A stretch of 64,000 nucleotides of DNA from Caproiciproducens sp. CPB-2 (GCF_036287215.1 NZ_CP142860.1:3286001-3350000); one strand, 5' to 3'. Positions 16,389 to 25,008 are shown, counted from the stretch's first letter. Notes: generated by a model not told the origin, from the letters alone. Translations and numbers: made by a program.

Positions 16389-17468
16389 TTATTTACCGGT
16401 GTAGGAAGAATAGGGGATACGGATCGCAACACCCGTCTCATCAAGCTGATAACCTGTGCCCTCCAGTGCGCTCTTGCCACTAAGATAATTCTCTGCAATA
16501 TTGACGCATGCTTTCGCCATCGCGTCGCCATCCTGCTTCACGGTGCCCATCATCGTACCAGAGGCAATAGCGGATTTGGCGGCGTCCGTACCATCTACTC
16601 CGAGCACAACTATCTTTTTGTCCCCTTCGTTGCCGGTGTTGTAGCCGTGGTTCTGCAACGCAGAGATGGCGCCGGTCGCCATGTCATCATTATTGCAAAG
16701 GACAGCTTCAATATCATTGTTAGAAGAAAGGATCGCCTCCATTGCGTTCATCGCTTTTTCCGCAGTCCAGTCGCAAACTTGTACAGGCGCGACGGCATCC
16801 ATATTCAGACCCTTTTCCTTCGCTTCTGACTGACAGTATTCGGTGCGGGCAATAGCTTCCAGATTGTCAGCCTCTCCCTTGAATACCACATATTGAACTT
16901 TTCCATCACCGTTGCGGTCCAAGCTCTTGTCGGCTTTCCACAGCTGGGCCAGCATGTCGCCCTGCATGATGCCGGCATCCTGAGCTTTTGTGCCGACGAA
17001 GATATCCTTATCATAATTCTTCAAGACGCTGATATCAGTCGGCTCGCGGTTGAAGAACACAAGAGGAATCTTTTTGTCCTTGACCTGATTGATGACGGTT
17101 TGCGCGGAAGACTGGTCACACATGTTGACGAACAGACAGTCGACGCCGTCCTGCAGAATGGCATCCAGTTGATCCAGCTGTTTTCCCTGATCACCTTGCC
17201 CGTCGTACATCTTAAGTTCGATGTTGCCCGCCTTGTCTGCATATTGCTGCATTGCCGCGCGTACGGTGGACAAATACACATCGTCGTACTTGTAAACCAG
17301 TGCCCCGATCACATATTTTTTCCCATCTGTTCTCTCCGATGATGTGCCGGAAGCCGTCTCCCCGGAGGATGATTCGGTGGAACTGCTGCAAGCTGCCACC
17401 GACAAGGCCAGCATGGCCGCTAAAATCACGGAAAATACCCTTTTCACATTTTTTCTCCACTTTTTCAT
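16389..17468 (-). CDS. Sugar-binding lipoprotein of ABC transporter (MglB-like)
   Basis: 359 residues. A basic start and hydrophobic stretch end in the lipobox LSVAAC with Cys27, followed by a Ser/Thr/Gly-rich linker. The rest is a type I periplasmic-binding fold close to galactose/ribose-binding proteins: YVIGALVYKYDDVY near residue 50, CNNDDMATGAI near 255 and VLGVDGTDAAK near 285, the sugar-contact positions of MglB. The sugar itself is not evident. Confidence 0.88.
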   Translation of the reverse strand: MKKWRKNVKRVFSVILAAMLALSVAACSSSTESSSGETASGTSSERTDGKKYVIGALVYKYDDVYLSTVRAAMQQYADKAGNIELKMYDGQGDQGKQLDQLDAILQDGVDCLFVNMCDQSSAQTVINQVKDKKIPLVFFNREPTDISVLKNYDKDIFVGTKAQDAGIMQGDMLAQLWKADKSLDRNGDGKVQYVVFKGEADNLEAIARTEYCQSEAKEKGLNMDAVAPVQVCDWTAEKAMNAMEAILSSNNDIEAVLCNNDDMATGAISALQNHGYNTGNEGDKKIVVLGVDGTDAAKSAIASGTMMGTVKQDGDAMAKACVNIAENYLSGKSALEGTGYQLDETGVAIRIPYSSYTGK

Positions 17469-17534
17469 GTTTTTTCTCCCCTTTTCAAGATCAATTTATT
17501 AAATCAAAATATACGTTGAAAGCATATTTTAACT

Positions 17535-18998
17535 TCACCTGTCCGCCCACCATGCGGGATTTTCAAGATAGTCCTGATAAGGTGTAATCTCAACCTTCTT
17601 CAGCTTTAACCATGCCATCGCTTCAAGCACCTCCCGGCTGAAATCGCCCCGGACGATGGGGAAATGATGCTGGAAACGCTGCACAAGAACAGTATTGAAA
17701 AAATCAAGTGCGGAAACATTCCGACGGTTGATCTCAAGATCTCCCACCCAACCGCGGGATCCGCAGAAGCTCGGCTTGGACGTATCGATGATCTGCCCGG
17801 TTGCCAAGAACATTCTGTCGCTTTCCCCGGTGAGCCGGGAGATGGTGATCTTGCCCGGGTCCATAACCATGTCGCGAACAACGCCCGTTCCGCTGACTTC
17901 CTTTTCACCCGGCTCGTGCGCCGAACCGGAATAGTTCAGGCCATACTCAAAACCGTTTCTCTCGCAGAAGCAACGGCTGGCCGGACCGCAATGCCACAGC
18001 AAAATCGTGTCATCCTGTTGGTCGAACGCAGACAGATCCATCAACGTGGCGGTGCTGTCTGATAGATATCTCAGGAGCAGCATACTGATAGCGGAAGTCA
18101 AGTCTCCTTCGCAGGCAGCCACCGTGCCTTTGTCGTTCAGTTCGCCTACCACTGCACACACGCTGTACTGAAAGTCATCCTGGAGTTTTGGCCAGCAACT
18201 GATTGCCACGGCGTCATATCCGTTTTCCTCGATAAACTGATCGTACGCAAGAGAAAACCGAGCGTTGATTTCCATCATTTTTTTCGCCGTCGGATGGCGG
18301 AACCCTTTCGCAAGCGCCGTTTCTTCCTCAATGCGCCGGCGTACTTTATCGCTGTCCATATGTATGGCGATCTTTTTCAGTTCATCGTATTCATGCAGGC
18401 GGTTAATGCGCATCCCGTCAAACAGACGAATCAGACCGCGCTCGTCGTCATACAGGTCATCGAAGCCCGGCGCGATGCCGCCAATCAGGGCGACGCTGGA
18501 ACGCTGCATGGCCTTGATCGCTTTCAGCGCACGTACCGTAACCGCGAAACGGTCGGAAAACAGCGGGTCGCCGACATTACCGTAGAACCATTTGACCGGT
18601 AGCTCATATCCGTCAAGATAATGCCCTATGATTGCAGCATACATGTTGATGCTGCAAAGCGAATTGAACGGAACCGCACCTTCTGATTTTCCTTCCGGGA
18701 TCGCCCACAAGCCAAGACGCGCATTCTTTATCCTGGCGAAGATGGGAGCTAAGAAACCGGCCGAAAAGCTAGTGCACTGCAGCAGAACAAAGTCCACTTT
18801 TTCCTCTTCCAAAGCATGGAGCGCTTCATACCCCTGTTCCGGCGTGATCACCTGCTTTGGGTAGACAAAAAGCTGAAACCCCCACTTTTCCGCCAGGCCC
18901 TCAAGATCACCGGAAGTCTTTCTAAAAGCCCCTTCCTTGTCTCCGGGAAAGCTCAGCTGCGAGCTGCCAACCAGGCCGATTTTTAATTTAGTCAACAA
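17535..18998 (-). CDS. L-fucose/L-arabinose isomerase-family protein
   Basis: 487 residues, first gene of the long operon. Start taken as TTG at 18998 with GGGAG 8 nt before it; the GTG at 19007 overlaps that ribosome site. The fold matches the L-fucose isomerase-like family: YPKQVITPEQGYEAL and LLQCTSFSAGF in the N-domain, an AISCWP stretch near residue 270 and conserved acidic metal ligands (ACEGDLTSA near 297) in the middle, with LWHCGPA near 335. Such proteins interconvert aldoses and ketoses with Mn2+; this one is too divergent for a substrate call. Confidence 0.75.
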   Translation of the reverse strand: MLTKLKIGLVGSSQLSFPGDKEGAFRKTSGDLEGLAEKWGFQLFVYPKQVITPEQGYEALHALEEEKVDFVLLQCTSFSAGFLAPIFARIKNARLGLWAIPEGKSEGAVPFNSLCSINMYAAIIGHYLDGYELPVKWFYGNVGDPLFSDRFAVTVRALKAIKAMQRSSVALIGGIAPGFDDLYDDERGLIRLFDGMRINRLHEYDELKKIAIHMDSDKVRRRIEEETALAKGFRHPTAKKMMEINARFSLAYDQFIEENGYDAVAISCWPKLQDDFQYSVCAVVGELNDKGTVAACEGDLTSAISMLLLRYLSDSTATLMDLSAFDQQDDTILLWHCGPASRCFCERNGFEYGLNYSGSAHEPGEKEVSGTGVVRDMVMDPGKITISRLTGESDRMFLATGQIIDTSKPSFCGSRGWVGDLEINRRNVSALDFFNTVLVQRFQHHFPIVRGDFSREVLEAMAWLKLKKVEITPYQDYLENPAWWADR

Positions 18999-19075
18999 AA
19001 TACGCACTCCCTTTATTAAAACATTATTAGTTCGAGTTACTATAAAGCTAAATATCTTCGTATTTTTCTTAATTT

Positions 19076-19138
19076 ATTATAGGCTTTACACAATTTCAAT
19101 GATAGAGAAATTCATCCACCTAACTGTAAAATTGTCCA
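19076..19138 (-). promoter_or_regulatory. Operator and promoter of the long sugar operon
   Basis: Read on the minus strand: half-site GGACAATTTTAC (19126-19137), then GGATGAATTTC (19107-19117), 20 bp apart, then TATAAT (19076-19081) 36 bp from the second half-site. No -35 match is present where one would be expected, as for activator-dependent promoters. The same arrangement occurs at 23316-23377. Confidence 0.7.
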
Positions 19139-19249
19139 TCTTGAACTTTTTTACAGATCCCAACAAAAAGTTCCCCCGTTATATAACGGGGGAACTCTCT
19201 TCAGCATGTTCGGATTTATAGAGAGAACAGAAAATGAATTTCAATATGT

Positions 19250-20128
19250 TTATGGACGCAGATAGTCCTCGACGCTTTTACGGTACGCACGGCATGTCAT
19301 GCCAACCTGCTTTTTAAAACAACGCAGGAAATAATTGTAATCATTAAACCCAACCTGTCCGGCAAGCAGAGAGATGGGGAGGTTTGTTTCCTTGAGCAAC
19401 GTTTTCGCCCTGTCCAGGCGCTTCTTCTGGATATAAGTGCTGATCCCGCATCCAAGGCATTCTTTTGTAAGCGAGTAGAAAGAGGATCGCTTCATCTGAA
19501 GATAGTCGCACAGGTCTTCGACTGTAAAACCTTGGGACATGTTTTCCGCGATATAATCGTCGATACGATCGACGAGATTGTTCCGGTCTATGCTAACCAC
19601 CCGTTCGCTCAGCAGATAGCTGACGCAGGCCTTGCTGATCAGGGTGGCCGCCTCAAGCTCCTCCTTGTCCTTCACGTCAATCAGATCGATCACGCGGAGC
19701 AGCTCGTCCTCGCTCACGGGCAACCCCCGATGCCGTTCCATGAGAGCCTGTTTGGTGGAGTTGACGTCCTCGGCGCGGATCATTTGCCCGAACATGATGT
19801 AACCGATAACCATTTCTTCGATTTTTAACGGAATGATCATTTCCAAAAGTCCGGCGTGACATTGGTAAGCGTAAATACTCTTTTTTGCATGGCAGTGGCG
19901 AAAGGCCTCCCAGTCGCTCTTCAGGCACGCCTGGATTCCGTTTCGACGGATCAATTGACAGAAATCACACTGCGGATAAGGCCATTCCTGCAGCTGATGA
20001 AAATCCGTATCGTAAAAGGACACCTTCACGTGGTTCAACGTGTAAAACGCCTTCAGCATTTCGGCTAGACGGCTCCTGTCCACGTAAAGCCCATGAAAAA
20101 GTCTATAGGCTCCGTTATTCATCGCCAT
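19250..20128 (-). CDS. PocR-sensor AraC-family regulator
   Basis: 292 residues. Residues about 12-160 match the PocR ligand-binding domain, with its cysteine-rich stretch (CDFCQLIRRNG, ACLKSDW, YQCHAGL). Residues about 195-290 carry two AraC helix-turn-helix units (VEDLCDYLQMKRSSFYSLTK and ISLLAGQVGFNDYNYFLRCF). It lies between the two sugar operons, is co-transcribed with the upstream kinase gene (17 bp gap), and most likely activates both operons through the duplicated operators. The start may instead be the ATG at 20122; GGAGGG precedes both. Confidence 0.85.
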   Translation of the reverse strand: MAMNNGAYRLFHGLYVDRSRLAEMLKAFYTLNHVKVSFYDTDFHQLQEWPYPQCDFCQLIRRNGIQACLKSDWEAFRHCHAKKSIYAYQCHAGLLEMIIPLKIEEMVIGYIMFGQMIRAEDVNSTKQALMERHRGLPVSEDELLRVIDLIDVKDKEELEAATLISKACVSYLLSERVVSIDRNNLVDRIDDYIAENMSQGFTVEDLCDYLQMKRSSFYSLTKECLGCGISTYIQKKRLDRAKTLLKETNLPISLLAGQVGFNDYNYFLRCFKKQVGMTCRAYRKSVEDYLRP

Positions 20129-20145
20129 TTGCCCTCCTTCGCGGT

Positions 20146-21165
20146 TTATCGGCGGGACGCCAGCCGTTCCGTCACCTGTCGCATGGAAGCCGTGCCCGTC
20201 ATACCAAGCTGCTGAATGGTAATCGAGGAAACGCAGCAGGCCAGAAGTGCGGCCTCGGCCGCCGTCAGGCCCAGCGCGAGCCCCAGGAAAATCCCAGCGT
20301 TCGCCGCATCGCCCGCACCGACGATATCAATTTCGCCGTCGACCTTGAACGCCGGAACAAGCTCTGCCGTCCTGTCAAAAACAACGATCCCCGCCTTTCC
20401 GCAGGTGACAAACAGGGGAATCCCGCCGCTCCGGTAAAGTCTTTCTCCCCTTTCCACAATAGCATTAAGCTTCCCGGTGTCCGGCTTTGGTCCGCCGGTC
20501 ATCGCGAAGAACTCGATGTCGTTACACTTTACAATGATATTGCGGTATTCGTTTGCAAACGAGCGTGAATCCGCATAAAAAATCTTGTCCTTCCTTTCAG
20601 CGGCCAGCTTGCTGAGCTGTTCCCTCAGCCAGTCCGTGACAGAACCCATATTGCGCTGATAGAACTGATCCGTGATGATCACGCCGTCGGCCCAGTCCAA
20701 GACGGATTCCAGTTGACGCATCATCTCGCGTTGGACCTCTATCGGACGTTGAATGAAGCTGCGGAAATCGAAGCGGTTCATCTCCCGGTAGATTCCGTCG
20801 GTCCCCCTGCGCATCGGTTTCATGTAGGTGCATGTGCACAGGACGTCGCAGCTCACCATATGGGAAACGTCCGCGCCCGTTTCGCGCAGGCATCTCAGCA
20901 GCTCGTATCCCTGCCCGTCGTCTCCCGCAAGACCGATACAGACGACTTGGGCTCCAAGTGTTCGCAGATTGTTCGTAATGGTACCGCCGACGCCGGCGGA
21001 CAAAGAGGTACGGTGAACCTGGTAAGCGGTTTCCCCGGTTTCCGCCGAAGGTTCGTCGTGTTCCGGATCAATATAAAGGTATTTGTCAAGCGCATAGTCC
21101 CCAAATACGACGACTTTTACCTGTGCAACATTTTTCAAAACGGAAATCATTTTATCAATATCCAT
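20146..21165 (-). CDS. PfkB-family kinase, HldE/RfaE kinase-domain-like
   Basis: 339 residues from the ATG at 21165 (AGGAGG 9 nt before). VFGDYALDKYLYIDPEHDEP near residue 20 is the start typical of the kinase part of HldE (heptose-7-phosphate 1-kinase), followed by GVGGTITNNL near 58 and the catalytic IVGAGDAANAG near 278. There is no nucleotidyltransferase domain. It may phosphorylate a heptose or other phosphosugar at C1, or simply a sugar acid; the heptose link is supported by the GmhA-like gene at 12920 but not proven. Confidence 0.8.
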   Translation of the reverse strand: MDIDKMISVLKNVAQVKVVVFGDYALDKYLYIDPEHDEPSAETGETAYQVHRTSLSAGVGGTITNNLRTLGAQVVCIGLAGDDGQGYELLRCLRETGADVSHMVSCDVLCTCTYMKPMRRGTDGIYREMNRFDFRSFIQRPIEVQREMMRQLESVLDWADGVIITDQFYQRNMGSVTDWLREQLSKLAAERKDKIFYADSRSFANEYRNIIVKCNDIEFFAMTGGPKPDTGKLNAIVERGERLYRSGGIPLFVTCGKAGIVVFDRTAELVPAFKVDGEIDIVGAGDAANAGIFLGLALGLTAAEAALLACCVSSITIQQLGMTGTASMRQVTERLASRR

Positions 21166-21189
21166 TCCAACCAACCTCCTCTATCATAC

Positions 21190-22179
21190 TTATTTGGCAC
21201 GCATGTCATCCAGTGTCAGAATCTGCCTTGCAAGATTGGGCAGCGTCTTCTGGTGCTCCCCACGCACATAAAAGCTGCGGCCGCCATCGGCCACAGTGCG
21301 TGCCAGAATGGTCTTCCAAGGGCGGAAATAGTAGCGCGGGTCGCTTTTGGGCGGGGTGACGGCATAATCGTCGCTTTCCTCGATCGGCATCAGGTCGAAC
21401 ACCGCCGTATCGAAATGAACGATTTTTTCGCCACGCTGACGGGCGACATTCCGCGCCATCGCCAGGGCCTTCAGGTAAACTTCCGGTCCGGCCACCGCCG
21501 ATCCGAAGTTCAGGAACACCCCGTTTTCCAGTTTTGTGACGCTTTGGGCATAAATCAGAAAATCAGTATAGGAACAGAAGCCCATGGCCGCCCCGTCGCA
21601 GTTGGGGTGCTCATGGATGATGTCGTTTCCGATACCAATATGCACGGTACACGGCACATGGAGGTGATACCCCATTGCAAGCACACTTTTTTCACGGTTT
21701 GGAAAACGATTTTCCCAAATATATTTTCCTACGGCTTCTCCCCACCCGATGCCCTCTTTTGCTCCCGCGCGGACCGCGTCGTTTATCAGCCCCGTTTCCT
21801 TCCACAGGCCGAACTGGCCCTCGCTGACGTATCGGGCCACGCTCTCGCAGGTATGGCCGATCATAGCCAGTTCGAAATCGTGTATGGAGCCCGCTCCGTT
21901 CGTCGCAAAGTGCGTCACGAGCCCCCTCTTCATCAGCTCGATCATAAACATGGCATTGCCGGTGCGGATGACATGTGCGCCGTACATTATTAAAACGGTG
22001 GCATCGTGATTGCGGCGGGCTCTGACGACGGCTTCCGCCAGCACCGGCAGCGCCGGATGATCGAACTCCGGGATTCTGTCGTCAACATTCTTCAGCACCT
22101 CCGACAGATTCACATCATGGACGCGCCGGTCCAGTGGCAAAAGGTTCAGTTGAGAACGATCAAACTGTGCAAATGGCAT
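21190..22179 (-). CDS. Deoxyhypusine-synthase-like Rossmann protein
   Basis: 329 residues from the ATG at 22179 (GGGGAGAG before it). The stretch MYGAHVIRTGNAMFMIELMK and then THFATNGAGSIHDFELAMIG (about residues 70-120) closely follows the NAD-binding region of deoxyhypusine synthase and its bacterial look-alikes. Bacteria lack eIF5A, so true hypusine formation is unlikely; relatives with HldE-like kinases are known as uncharacterised proteins. A C-terminal FDTAVFDLMPIEESDDYAVT follows. In this operon it may perform an NAD-dependent step on the sugar (inference). Confidence 0.7.
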   Translation of the reverse strand: MPFAQFDRSQLNLLPLDRRVHDVNLSEVLKNVDDRIPEFDHPALPVLAEAVVRARRNHDATVLIMYGAHVIRTGNAMFMIELMKRGLVTHFATNGAGSIHDFELAMIGHTCESVARYVSEGQFGLWKETGLINDAVRAGAKEGIGWGEAVGKYIWENRFPNREKSVLAMGYHLHVPCTVHIGIGNDIIHEHPNCDGAAMGFCSYTDFLIYAQSVTKLENGVFLNFGSAVAGPEVYLKALAMARNVARQRGEKIVHFDTAVFDLMPIEESDDYAVTPPKSDPRYYFRPWKTILARTVADGGRSFYVRGEHQKTLPNLARQILTLDDMRAK

Positions 22180-22242
22180 TGATATCTCTCCCCCCATAAA
22201 TATTCGAATGTCCCGCGGGCCGAGTGCCCAACTCGTCCAATC

Positions 22243-23067
22243 CTACCGTATAATTCCGTATATCCCCTCGGTGTCCCGAAAATCCGGTATGATGACGCGC
22301 GCTCCGGCCGCGATCAGGCGGCTGCGTTTCCACTGGTTGACGCCCCGGCGCTTGCTCTCCTCCGTCGCCACGCCGACGGCAAGTCCACCGTGTTTTGCAA
22401 CGAGTTCCACCTCCACAAAGCCATCCCCGAACGAAATAAGTTCGTCAGGACGAATATGTTCACGGTTCAACATAGCATTAATGACCAGCTCTTTTGAACA
22501 TTCCACCATTGCGTCGTGGGCACCGTGGATCCCCCCGTCAAACACTCCTTGAAGTCCCAGAAGCTTCGCCTCGTACAGAACGTCCTCTTCATCCGTCCCG
22601 CTTGCCAGATAGCATTTGATGCCGTTCGACCGCAGAAGCTTCAGGAACGGACCGACCCCGGGGACAAGCCACTCCTCCGGATCCGCTTCCCCCGCGGCAA
22701 GCCGCTCCTTTCGCTTAGCTATTCGCAGTTCAAGGCGGCGCAGATACTCCTTCTTGTAGACAATAGGCTCGCGCTTCGGACCACCACGTTTCACGACCTC
22801 CTCATTCAGCTTAATGCACTGAAAAATCGTCTGCTTCCCCGTGAGATCCGTGACAAAATCGAGCGCAATTTTCCTGATGGCCTCCTCGCTTTCGGGCGTG
22901 GCGGTACTGCGGAGAACCTCACAGAAATAAGGAATCATAATATCTTGCCAGCCCTCTCGGATCAGACTGACTGTTCCATCAAAGTCAAACAATGCATAGC
23001 GAATCGAAAAGCGATTTTTGTCCCACAGGCGGACGATTTCAAGTTTTGGTTCCATACTGCTCTCCAT
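22243..23067 (-). CDS. HAD-superfamily phosphatase
   Basis: 274 residues. FDFDGTVSLIREGW near residue 27 gives the catalytic Asp pair, LASGTDEEDV near 155 motif II, and SFGDGFVEVEL near 217 motif IV. The inserted region between motifs I and II makes a C1-type helical cap. It is the first gene of the shorter sugar operon and probably dephosphorylates a sugar phosphate, perhaps the C1 phosphate made by the HldE-like kinase two genes downstream. The start could be the second ATG at 23055. Confidence 0.8.
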   Translation of the reverse strand: MESSMEPKLEIVRLWDKNRFSIRYALFDFDGTVSLIREGWQDIMIPYFCEVLRSTATPESEEAIRKIALDFVTDLTGKQTIFQCIKLNEEVVKRGGPKREPIVYKKEYLRRLELRIAKRKERLAAGEADPEEWLVPGVGPFLKLLRSNGIKCYLASGTDEEDVLYEAKLLGLQGVFDGGIHGAHDAMVECSKELVINAMLNREHIRPDELISFGDGFVEVELVAKHGGLAVGVATEESKRRGVNQWKRSRLIAAGARVIIPDFRDTEGIYGIIR

Positions 23068-23315
23068 ATTGTTTCAACCTCTTCTTCACCTCGTGCCGCA
23101 GCTTTAGGAAAAGCCTCATTCATTGATTTGGAAAAGAATATTTCAGGCTGTCTACTAAAAGTTTGACACAGATAGTAATTAATTTGTTTCTAAATTGGAT
23201 ATTCCATAATCTTTTTCAAAGGGATTTTTTGTAAATAAAAGAAGGCTTTTTCGCATCTCTATTTGGTCTGAATATTTTACAATATGCTTAAAATTTTCTT
23301 TTTATCTATTTATAT

Positions 23316-23377
23316 ATTATATTTTTCCAATAATATCTGTATAGAGAAATTCATCCGAAAAGGCGTAATTTTGTCCA
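23316..23377 (-). promoter_or_regulatory. Operator and promoter of the short sugar operon
   Basis: On the minus strand GGACAAAATTAC (23365-23376) and GGATGAATTTC (23346-23356) are 20 bp apart, and TATAAT (23316-23321) follows 35 bp after the second half-site. Same layout as at 19076-19138. The transcript would have a 240-nt leader before the HAD gene. Confidence 0.7.
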
Positions 23378-23586
23378 TTTCAAATATCTTTACAGATTTT
23401 GGTCCCAGAAGCAGACAAATTCGGAGTTCGTATAGACTACCGCGCAAACAGTTTCCGTTCCATTCGTTTCTATTAAAAGGAAACCTGGTTTCTTGGATCA
23501 AATTTCTCTATAAAAACACAGCGCATATGGCCGAAACGAGACCGTCAATCGGAACGTAACAATATAATAAATAATCTCAAAAAGAG

Positions 23587-24054
23587 ATGGATTGCGAGAC
23601 TTTCAAAGTTGATCCCATGGAGTTGTTGAATTTGATATGGACCTATCCACTATTTGAGCCATTGATTCAACTGCCATCAATGCGAGAATGATATGTCAGA
23701 GCCAAGCCTATAATATATCCTCACAGATTTATCGTTCGACCAGCCTTGCCGGCGATTGGATATCCAGAAGCTTTCCATTCTTTTGCCGCGAAATTTTGTT
23801 GGCAGAGGCCGCAAACGCTTTTGCAAAGGCAATGCCGATTTCCCCGTCCCCAAAAAGAATCGCGTCGGGCAGGCCATGGCTTGCGCTGAGGCCAGCGAGC
23901 CTATGATGAGGATCAGGTTGACATCGTAAACCAAATGGAAGACGACTACCTGAAGACTGGAGACGAAAAGCCATCACAGGATACAGAAGCGCTGCTCCGT
24001 ATCATTCAGGACAACCCGGACTTGCTCGCCAAACTGTTGGCCTCCGTCAAGTAA
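23587..24054 (+). pseudogene. Relics of mobile-element genes at right end of island
   Basis: A 34-codon frame starts at 23587 behind AAAGAG (MDCETFKVDPMELLNLIWTY) and stops at 23691. From 23899 a frame without its own start reads QVDIVNQMEDDYLKTGDEK and ends IIQDNPDLLAKLLASVK at 24054, a typical intact protein C-terminus. Nothing complete lies between. The families are not recognised. The rest of 23068-24248 has the operator-promoter and an AT-rich leader. Confidence 0.4.
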
Positions 24055-24248
24055 TCAGTTTGCTTAGCTAAAAACAGTTTAATCTCCAAAAAAAACCTTA
24101 GCTGAGCTGTTTTTCAGCCCGAAATCGACTTCACAGCGACTTAATTTCCTTAGCTGTACGAGTTCCCAGAATATAAAAAAATGCTTACCCACAACATGAC
24201 TTGTGAGTAAGCATTCAGGCCGGAAACCCTTGTCCGGACTGGGTTTGA

Positions 24249-24325
24249 TGGCACGCCTGAGGGGATTTGAACCCATGACCCCCGCCTTAGGAGGGCGGTG
24301 CTCTATCCAGCTGAGCTACAGGCGC
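24249..24325 (-). tRNA. tRNA-Arg (anticodon CCT), intact, island-borne
   Basis: 77 nt including an encoded CCA. GCGCCTG pairs with CAGGCGT; D-arm GCTC-AGCTGGATA-GAGC; anticodon arm CCGCC-CTCCTAA-GGCGG with CCT; T-arm with TTCAAAT and one mismatch. It lies 33 bp inside the island's right edge and its sequence differs from the split host tRNA in both acceptor and T-arms, so it is a foreign gene that can replace the function lost by the split. Confidence 0.93.
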
Positions 24326-24357
24326 ATATTCAATTTTGTGTACCGTTCGGAGTTCGC

Positions 24358-24364
24358 CTTAGGA
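24358..24364. repeat. Right attachment core of the island
   Basis: CTTAGGA, matching 6308-6314, in the anticodon-loop position of the tRNA 5' fragment. Confidence 0.65.
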
Positions 24365-24398
24365 GGCGAACGCTCTATCTAAGCTGAGCTACGGAGAC
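24358..24398 (-). pseudogene. 5' part of the split tRNA-Arg(CCT) gene
   Basis: On the minus strand GTCTCCG-TA-GCTC-AGCTTAGATA-GAGC-G-TTCGC-CTCCTAAG, then non-tRNA sequence with no T-arm or 3' acceptor arm. The D-loop lacks the invariant GG and has an extra base, as expected once the gene is no longer under selection. Its missing 3' part is at 6271-6314. Confidence 0.85.
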
Positions 24399-24505
24399 AA
24401 ATAAAGCTGTAAGGCGGGTTTCCGCGGGCATCCTCCAAACGGCTCTCTTTCAGCGGAAATCGCATACAACTTTTATATTATAGGATATCACGGCGCCTTT
24501 GTCAA

Positions 24506-24967
24506 TTACTCCTTTTTGGGGGATTCCCTCCCGTCTCCGTCCTGCGCCGCCTGGAAAAAACCGAAGATCAGCAGCATCATGGAGGTCAGGGAAATCAGAA
24601 TAATGATATACGGCAGCCAGGTCATGGTCGCGTAATCCACCATTTTCCTTTTTGCCGCGCTGTAAAAACAGGCCGACGCCGTCGCGTACAGCGCGCAGAG
24701 CACCACGGAAGCGCCGAAATTTTTTCTTTCCTTCAGCACCCTCATACAAATAATAATCGCGGCCGGGAACACGCAAGCCATCACCATATAGAAAAGCGCG
24801 TCGTCGGAAAAGCCCATGCCCGCGTAGCGGTTAATCATCTGAAAAACACTCAGCGAAGTGTCTCCTGCGGCGGCATCCCCGACAATGGTCCCCGCCGGCA
24901 AAAACAGCGCCCCGATCAAAAAAAGCTGCAGCAGGGTCACCATGATTTTAATCTGCCTCTTGTTCAA
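24506..24967 (-). CDS. Four-TM membrane protein, unknown
   Basis: 153 residues from a TTG at 24967, chosen because GGAGG stands 9 nt before it; a longer frame to 25045 runs through the ppdK terminator. Hydrophobic segments near residues 10-27, 53-70, 80-98 and 115-138. No motif recognised. It lies 91 bp after ppdK, behind that gene's terminator. Confidence 0.55.
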   Translation of the reverse strand: MNKRQIKIMVTLLQLFLIGALFLPAGTIVGDAAAGDTSLSVFQMINRYAGMGFSDDALFYMVMACVFPAAIIICMRVLKERKNFGASVVLCALYATASACFYSAAKRKMVDYATMTWLPYIIILISLTSMMLLIFGFFQAAQDGDGRESPKKE

Positions 24968-25008
24968 CCGTACCCGCCTCCTTCCGGTATATATCCCTTG
25001 AATACAAT

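Larger units (their letters stand above)
6315..24357. mobile_element. 18 kb genomic island inserted in tRNA-Arg(CCT)
   Basis: Bounded by the two halves of one tRNA gene with a shared 7-bp core. It carries an intact replacement tRNA-Arg(CCT) at the right end, decayed coding relics at both ends (6568-6887, 23587-24054) and two sugar operons with their regulator. No integrase, relaxase or transposase survives in the window, so it appears fixed and no longer mobile. The boundaries are seen directly; integration by a site-specific recombinase is inferred. Confidence 0.75.

Noticed and set aside
12920..23067. LPS heptose synthesis operon (GmhA, HldE, GmhB-like genes)
   Set aside because: No nucleotidyltransferase or epimerase for ADP- or GDP-heptose, a sugar importer and catabolic isomerases in the same regulon, and Gram-positive context.
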